Assembly: GCA_948567375.1 (NCBI GenBank)
Contig: OX419760.1
Span: 37,634,001-37,698,000 of the forward strand
Direction of reading: 5' to 3'
Source: Lunularia cruciata
Taxonomy: Eukaryota; Streptophyta; Marchantiopsida; Lunulariales; Lunulariaceae
Length of the DNA stretch: 64,000 bases
In this document: in pieces, positions 58,507-64,000 of the stretch
Numbering within the stretch: position 1 is the first letter of the stretch
How the letters are laid out: the number at the start of each line of letters is the position of its first letter
Notes under the pieces: generated by a model
What the model was told of the DNA's origin: nothing
The model's database searches: none
The model's input: the letters and a program-made list of their open reading frames with translations, nothing else
Position numbers and translations under genes: made by a program

Positions 58507-59130
58507 TTGGGACTCGCGGGACAAGGTTCCACCTTCGGGAGAATCATCGACTTTCATGTTCATGAAAGAACTCAAAAGAAGTCGAAGTTGTCATCTGTTT
58601 CTCTCGCTGATGTTCAAAGAGATATGAATGATTGGAGAGGACAACAGTCAGAACGCACGAAGTTTTGGGGACGATCCGCAGCCCCAGGGATCTCTAAAAC
58701 TTGTTGGATTATTGTTGCGCACATGCAGACGCGCTGCAGCTTCTCACTTAAATGAATACGTCAAGAGCACACATCCTGAGATACGTATCAGTTCGAGTAC
58801 ACTCCTTAAGCTGAGCATCCTTTCCACGGCCGTAACTCTGATTTCCATGAGAGATTTTCTGGTACATATTGAAAAGAATGAGCAATGCCATGTCGGTCTT
58901 GATGGTGATTCCAGTGACAAGTTCCAGCATGTCACAGATTCTCATGAGTTAGCGAGTAACTGAATTCACATTTAGTTCCTAGTTTACTTAGATTTATTCC
59001 GTATTCCCAAAATCTGGTGATCTTCTTGCAGCAGCTTGAGGAAATGAAGAACGAACTCTATGGTAGGGGAGAGTCGACCGGCCTGAGAATGGAATGGGGA
59101 CGACCACCTCGTTCGATGAGAGGCTGAAGC
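58507..59130 (+). pseudogene. Decayed tandem paralogue of the 303-aa gene
   Basis: KKSKLSSVSLADVQRDMND, then a frameshift near 58625, then NSQNARSFGDDPQPQ, GLLLRTCRRAAASHLNEYVK and LLKLSILSTAVTLISM. These align with KKSKLSSQDPAG, ISQSAL, AILLLQACISTAASHFATYF and WTLISTSLALLSL of the first gene. The frame ends at 58963. The tail (CAGCAGCTTGAGGAAATGAA onward, about 59026-59110) is recognisable further on, out of frame. There is no equivalent of the first gene's start codon. Two of the three N-terminal repeats are missing. Best read as a pseudogene; an unusual splice form cannot be excluded. Confidence 0.6.
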
Positions 59131-59199
59131 CATCATATGCTTGCCTTGAATGTTTGATCCTTAGTATTTGGGATCTTATATGTATGTCATCCTTGGCAT

Positions 59200-59645
59200 A
59201 GTTCTCTTGAAGCAATGCTTTGATGGGTCTTAATTGATCTGTAGTGTTTATAGTACCTAGCAGAAACGAAGACAAAGAATAGTCATTGATGTGAAGATCC
59301 TTATGGAGAAGACATGCTCTTTGGGAAGGGTAGAACATGCTCTTTGGATTACAAATTTGGTAGTGAAGTACCCTCTTTGTATTTGATAGGATCATCACCT
59401 TCATAATTTTAATTGGAGTAGATTTGTTGTGACTGTGATTATTTCTTTTAGTTTTTTTGTGTTGTATGCCATCTTGGTAACACTACCTTCTTCTGGGAGT
59501 AGTTTCTACCCAAGAGGCTAAACAACTAACAATAAATAGTGACATGTTTTTTCAGGTCTAGTCATTTTCAAACCATACCCTTGTGTGAACTATTTGGTTC
59601 TTACTGCATTTTAGTTGATCTTATGCTATTACAACTACCATCTTC
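59200..59645 (+). mobile_element. Diverged 3' end of a fifth solo-LTR-family copy
   Basis: GGTAGTGAAGTACCCTCTTT, ATCATCACC, and GGGAGTAGTTTCTACCCAAG AGGCTAAA (spaces mine) parallel the R/U5 part of element D near 36300-36460 (GTGAAGTAGCCTTCTTTGG, ATCATCACAATC, GGTTTCTACCTGAGAG). The terminal GGTTGTCACA is not clear and the 5' part is absent. Confidence 0.45.
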
Positions 59646-60130
59646 AATTAGTGCACTTCATTAGATGCACTAATATTGCAAGAACTAGAAGTCATAGATA
59701 TTGCTTGTTGACCTCTAGAAAATAAGCCTAAGGTGATAAAGAGGTAGTCTGGAGACCAATATTGTCTCCATATGTCAATCTTCTCCGAGAATCCAAGTTT
59801 AAACTTGACGTGATTATCCATATACACTAACCCTCTAAGTGTTGGAACAATCTCTTCCACATCATGAAGGTTTGAACAAAGTTAGGTTAGGTTTTGCATC
59901 TATTGTAGATCACATTAAATATCAAACTCCTAGATGAAATCATCCAACTTTGTGTTAAACACTATATCAAAGTAGTACTTGATGCCTTTGAAGGCCCCAT
60001 AAATCTACTCTATATCCCACAACAACAGTGCAGGAACATAATATAAACTTACAACGTGATCAACTCTTGTGTCAGACTCAAAACTAGAATCAACCTATCC
60101 CCTTATTGAGACCCAAGATATTGGTTGATA
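59646..60130 (-). pseudogene. gag remnant of a third gypsy copy
   Basis: The minus strand (59860-59648) reads GLVYMDNHVKFKLGFSEKID and IWRQYWSPDYLFITLGL, matching ELWR-stop-YWSPHYVSITSGL of the main element. Here the stop position is CAA (Gln). Upstream, 60120-59880 parallels the DDFI and LFQHLEGP region. Diverged and AT-rich. Confidence 0.65.
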
Positions 60131-61150
60131 CCATCTGCATCTCTACATGCATCCATTGTGTATTGTTTCAAAATCACTTCTCAAAACCTTGAAGAACTCC
60201 ATTTTGACAAAGCACTAGAATACCACAATTGTAATAACCAATTATCACCACCATATGGTAATCCTAATAGCCAAACACTATCTTCAAAATTCCACCTAAG
60301 TATCTCTAACCATAGCAACTATACTAGGGGAAAGGGCAACTTGTAGCTTGCCATCAACACACACACCCTCATGGTTTGCAAGTCATAATTTCTTAACTTG
60401 ACATGTTGGAACATAGGTAGTTTGATTTATCATCACTCCAACCTCGCTACCAATAACACACTAGAGCCTCAATATTTTAAATATGAAGACATCCTAAACA
60501 AACATGGCACACAAACAAGAAGTAGAGAATAGAGTGGATCCAATCACAAAAAATCCAAACAATGACACTCTAACTCACAAATATCCAACCAAATTGACTT
60601 TGCCACCATTGTCATTTTGACATAGTAGGAAATTCTATCTACTCCTCCCTTCCTACAAGTCACCAAGGATGGAATTAAATTTCCTTTCCTAGCTAAGATT
60701 ACACATACATTGATATAAGTAGCACCTACCTTAGTACAACAAGTAAGAGTGGATCAATTCCCTAAAGAGTCAATTTAGGAACCAAAGGTCTATGATTCAA
60801 ATTCTCATGCTAGCTTGTTGGCCTTTGTAGTTTCTTTAGCCCACATTGTACTACAAATTACCCTAAAATGGTGCCAAAATGTGATCCATAGTGTGGTATG
60901 GAGGACCTTTTTGTCATGGTTTACCTTGTTCTTGCTAAGAACACACAAGGTGCCAAGTTGTGGAGCCTATGGATAAGAGGTTATATCTAGACCTATGATA
61001 GGTGGTTGTTCTAACTTAAATTCCAAATCACTACAAACTTCTACCATACTTCACAATCTTTCTTCTATCGGGTAGGGGGAAAAATTGCAAACTAACCTGC
61101 CATCATAAAATGCTCTTCTAGTTTGCACACAATCTTGGTGTACTAGTCAT
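60131..61150 (-). mobile_element. Leader of the third gypsy copy
   Basis: Parallels 24560-25380 of the main element: the CTAGGGGAAAGGGCAACTTG block near 60330, the GAAGTAGAGAATAGAGTGGA block near 60520, and the tRNA-like block near 60730-60790. A second match to the AACCTGCCATCATAA block occurs near 61100, so the leader start is partly repeated. No LTR was found within the window. Confidence 0.5.
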
Positions 61151-62900
61151 CACTTCCAACATCACCAAGTAGACATACATAGCACATCTAAATAAAGAAA
61201 ACCTAAGTACAATACCTACATGCCAATCCAAACCAACTTGGCATACAAAGCATAGAAACAATTCACACCAATCCAAACCATTTGGGTGTACAATCATGCA
61301 TGTAATGCATAAAGAGCATCCAAACTCAATTAAGTTAACTACAATTCTCCATACTTCTAGTATACAAGTGTTTAAGAGCATCCTTTCTCTATCCAAGAGT
61401 TGCTTCCAATCCCTTCTCCAAGAGATGATTCCAACATTTTACTCTAGATGAGATGATTATATGCCTTTATAATAGTGAAAAACTCCAAGGCTTGGAGATA
61501 ACTTCTTCATTATAGTTTTAAATCCAACACTCTAAAGCTCATTGGATACCATACAAGATACGCTTTCTAGTTATTTTATAACACATCTCAATTTGACTAC
61601 TACAGCTCCCTTGAAAATATTCTAAACTGAGCCTAATTTTTGTGATTCAAACCTTAAGGATTCAAGTAAGTATCACGTAAGTATCCTTTGGCTCAAGGAT
61701 TCAAGTAAGTATCACGTAAGTATCTTGTGGCTCAAGGATTCAAGTAAGTATCATGAAGACTCTAGCAAGCTAGAATGATTTCAACCATGCTTCCAATATA
61801 GGAAATTTGGTAATCAAATGCAAGTGAACAAGAATACTTGCAATTACAATTGTGATTTAACTTAAGTTTGATGTACCAAATCTCATTGCTTGTAATTTGA
61901 AATTTGACCAAACTTGAAAAAAAACAGTCATGCATTCCTCTTAACCTATGTGAAGTTTAGTTTCTGATCCTAAACCAACCCCTATACATGGATCAATTTC
62001 CAAGTTGGGCTAACGTTTGAGCTCTACATACCTCCAAGTATACTTGATCCAAGACCTTGATTTTTATATCTAAGTAATTCACACCATAATTCACACAAAG
62101 TTATAAGTTAATGCCATAAAAATTATTTCCAAATTTCAAAAGCTAATTTAAACAAGAGCTTGAGATATAATCAAAGCCCCAAACCTGATTATAAGCTCCA
62201 TCAAGCATCTTGGTTTCAAGTCCTCTCACTTCAATTTGTCATATTAGGTTTGAAACCACTCAAATGTAGCATTTCTTGGGTGCAACACAACCACCATATT
62301 TCCTTCTCTCCAATCTCATTATAAGATCATAGAATGTCATTGTTGAACTCCTAGAATCCTCCAGATGTATGCTTGGGTATAGATCTGCCCCCTTGCTTCA
62401 ATCAATCATATCTCAAGCATCAATCACTCAAATCTCACTTTTGATCTTCACATTGTAGCCTATCTATCTCTCCAATGGTGGTCTTCTCTCTCCAAACATC
62501 CAAAACCCTAGATCAACATGGTAGGACATAATTCTTTGCACCTTGAACACTTTTCAATTCCTCCTTTGGCACATGGACCTCCAAACTCCACTTCCAAAGC
62601 CTTCAGCAAGATTTTGGGCAGTCTCTTGCTAGAAAAAGATATGAATGGTTAATTCCCAAACCTGCACATGATTTAGTATAAGGTGGATAATAAAATCCAG
62701 ATTCTCCATCACAAACTCCATGAATATAGGACCAGAATGAGCTACCATTGATGCTTAAAAATGATCATGGTGCATAAACTAAAGCCTAACAAGAAAGTGG
62801 TGAAGGAGAGCTAGATCAAGAGTATTGGACATCTCTTAATCAAACTCGCCACTCTTGCCACTTGAAACTTGAAACTTGCCTTGAAACTTGCCACTTGAAA
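61151..62900. other. Non-coding stretch, probably retroelement leader
   Basis: Rich in CAA, CTTGA and CCAAAC words. No open frame of note. Contains the 39-bp minisatellite at 61656-61757 and a short TTGAAACTTGCC repeat near 62855-62890. Composition resembles the gypsy leaders, but no direct match was found. Confidence 0.35.
61656..61757. repeat. 39-bp minisatellite, about 2.6 units
   Basis: AAGGATTCAAGTAAGTATCA with CGTAAGTATCCTTTGGCTC starts at 61656, 61695 and 61734 (last unit partial, with CATGAAG). Nearly identical units imply a recent expansion. Confidence 0.9.
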
Positions 62901-64000
62901 TTCTAGCTCTTCCACTCTACTTCCATGCTCTACTACCAATCAACTTCTAAGGTGGGAGCAAAGTTGGTATGGGTTCTTTGTCCCAATTGCTCAAATATAG
63001 TCCTTAACTCTTGGACTATGGTGATGATTAGCATTGTCTAAGACCTGGGGTCTATACTGATAGTGGCATTGAGGGCAGCCCACAATCTGACATCTTGGTG
63101 GATCTAGGTAATTTTGGCCTTGGTGACTTGGATTTTCTTGACATATCCCCATCAATGATGGAGGTTTGGTTTCAATGTCAGGCCATGGTTCACTAGCTTT
63201 AAACAATCCACTAAGTACCATAAGGTAAAGTATGGGAGGTTGATTGTTATATATACTGGTGGGGATACTCTAATTGGAGACCTCCTCCATTAGTAATACT
63301 TCCACTACTACATAGTGTGTCTTAAAGTGATCCCAAAACTCAATTCTCCAAGCCCATAACATGGAGAATTATTCTGTACCAATGATTGCCCACAACAAGA
63401 TACATTGGTTTATTGCCTTTCCCATAATAAGGAAGGCCAAGTCAAACCAGTAGACTAATCTACCAAATTAAAAATCAGAGTTTCCCATTGTAGCTTACTG
63501 AAGGTAGCAAGAACATCCACTTGTGTATCTTGTGTTAGGGTTGGTTGTGATAGGAAGGGATACCACCCAAATTGCTCCTTATCTTTTTGTCACAAGGCTT
63601 GGGCAGCTTCCTCCACTTGGTGGACATTGATGATTCTTGGGGATTGAAACATCACAAATAATGGTCAGGTATTGACAGCAATAGGGTTATAACTTGACTC
63701 GTTGTGCTGCAAGATTATCAATTTGAGCCATTCTTGGAATTTTCTTAGCTCATGAGGAACTTTCTTTATGACCTTCAAGTGCATAGAATCATCTTTCTTG
63801 GCTTCTTGTATTGCTGTCACATCCCATATGAAATGTTTGAGGCTTGGAATCTCCTACATTCTTGGTGCCACCATGACTGGCCTTATGGGCCCTAAAAACT
63901 ATGGGACTTGGGAAATACTCAAGAAGAGAAGGAAGTCATATGCAATCATTGTTATACTCTCTACTAACTACCACAACAAGTCCATTCCCTCTGGTGCTAA
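62901..64000 (-). pseudogene. Unassigned decayed coding relic, probably retroelement gag
   Basis: The minus strand reads in one frame HLKVIKKVPHELRKFQEWLK, LIILQHNESSYNPIAVN, and FSKLQWETLIFNLVD, with many stops between. In another frame, 63221-62991, it has SEPWPDIETKPPSLMG. The pattern suggests an old polyprotein, but I recognise no diagnostic motif and the relic continues beyond the window. Confidence 0.25.

Noticed and set aside
61656-61757. Possible CRISPR-like array
   Set aside because: Direct head-to-tail minisatellite without unique spacers, in a eukaryotic genome.

Overview
This is nuclear DNA from a repeat-rich eukaryote, most likely a streptophyte or other green-lineage genome. 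It is AT-rich, has no bacterial-style operons, and carries several LTR retrotransposons of plant or green-algal type plus very little single-copy coding sequence. I cannot name the species.

Layout. Positions 1-5695 and about 42310-47590 are the two diverged arms of a large inverted repeat; the left arm runs off the window edge. The arms share gene-like segments (candidate exons, conserved splice donors, a 75-bp tandem repeat). Between them lie AT-rich flanks (5.7-7.4 kb and 38.6-42.3 kb) and about 31 kb of nested retroelements.

The retroelement block holds three groups. (1) An old Ty3/gypsy relic on the minus strand (RT at 7.4-7.9 kb, gag/protease at 13.4-15.1 kb) is split by a later insertion. 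(2) There are four members (here A, B, C, D) of one family bounded by TGTGGTACCC and GGTTGTCACA ends. Each has its own 5-bp target duplication and a TATTTAAA- or TATTTAGA-type box about 645-670 bp from the 3' end. They behave like very long solo LTRs (1.9-3.8 kb) that carry remnants of a coiled-coil protein gene. B is nested in A; C and D sit in an older related relic. (3) A nearly complete Ty3/gypsy element (16644-26148, minus) lies head to head with a broken plus-strand relative.

The main result is element (3). Its pol frame reads protease, C5 cytosine DNA methyltransferase, reverse transcriptase, RNase H, integrase, PHD finger. A DNA-methylation writer and a chromatin reader are therefore built into one retrotransposon polyprotein. 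The copy is dead: I place 16 premature stops in gag and pol, 13 of them TAG, nearly all explicable as C-to-T changes at Gln (CAG/CAA) or Arg (CGA) codons. That is the pattern expected from deamination of methylated cytosine.

The right part is quieter. There are diverged repeats at 52.7-54.4 kb, then a single-exon gene of unknown function (55511-56422) with a TATA box, followed by a decayed tandem paralogue (58.5-59.1 kb). From 59.2 kb to the end there are again retroelement relics: a fifth 3' end of the solo-LTR family, a third gypsy gag/leader, and an unassigned relic. No rRNA gene, convincing tRNA gene, CRISPR array or prokaryotic feature was found.
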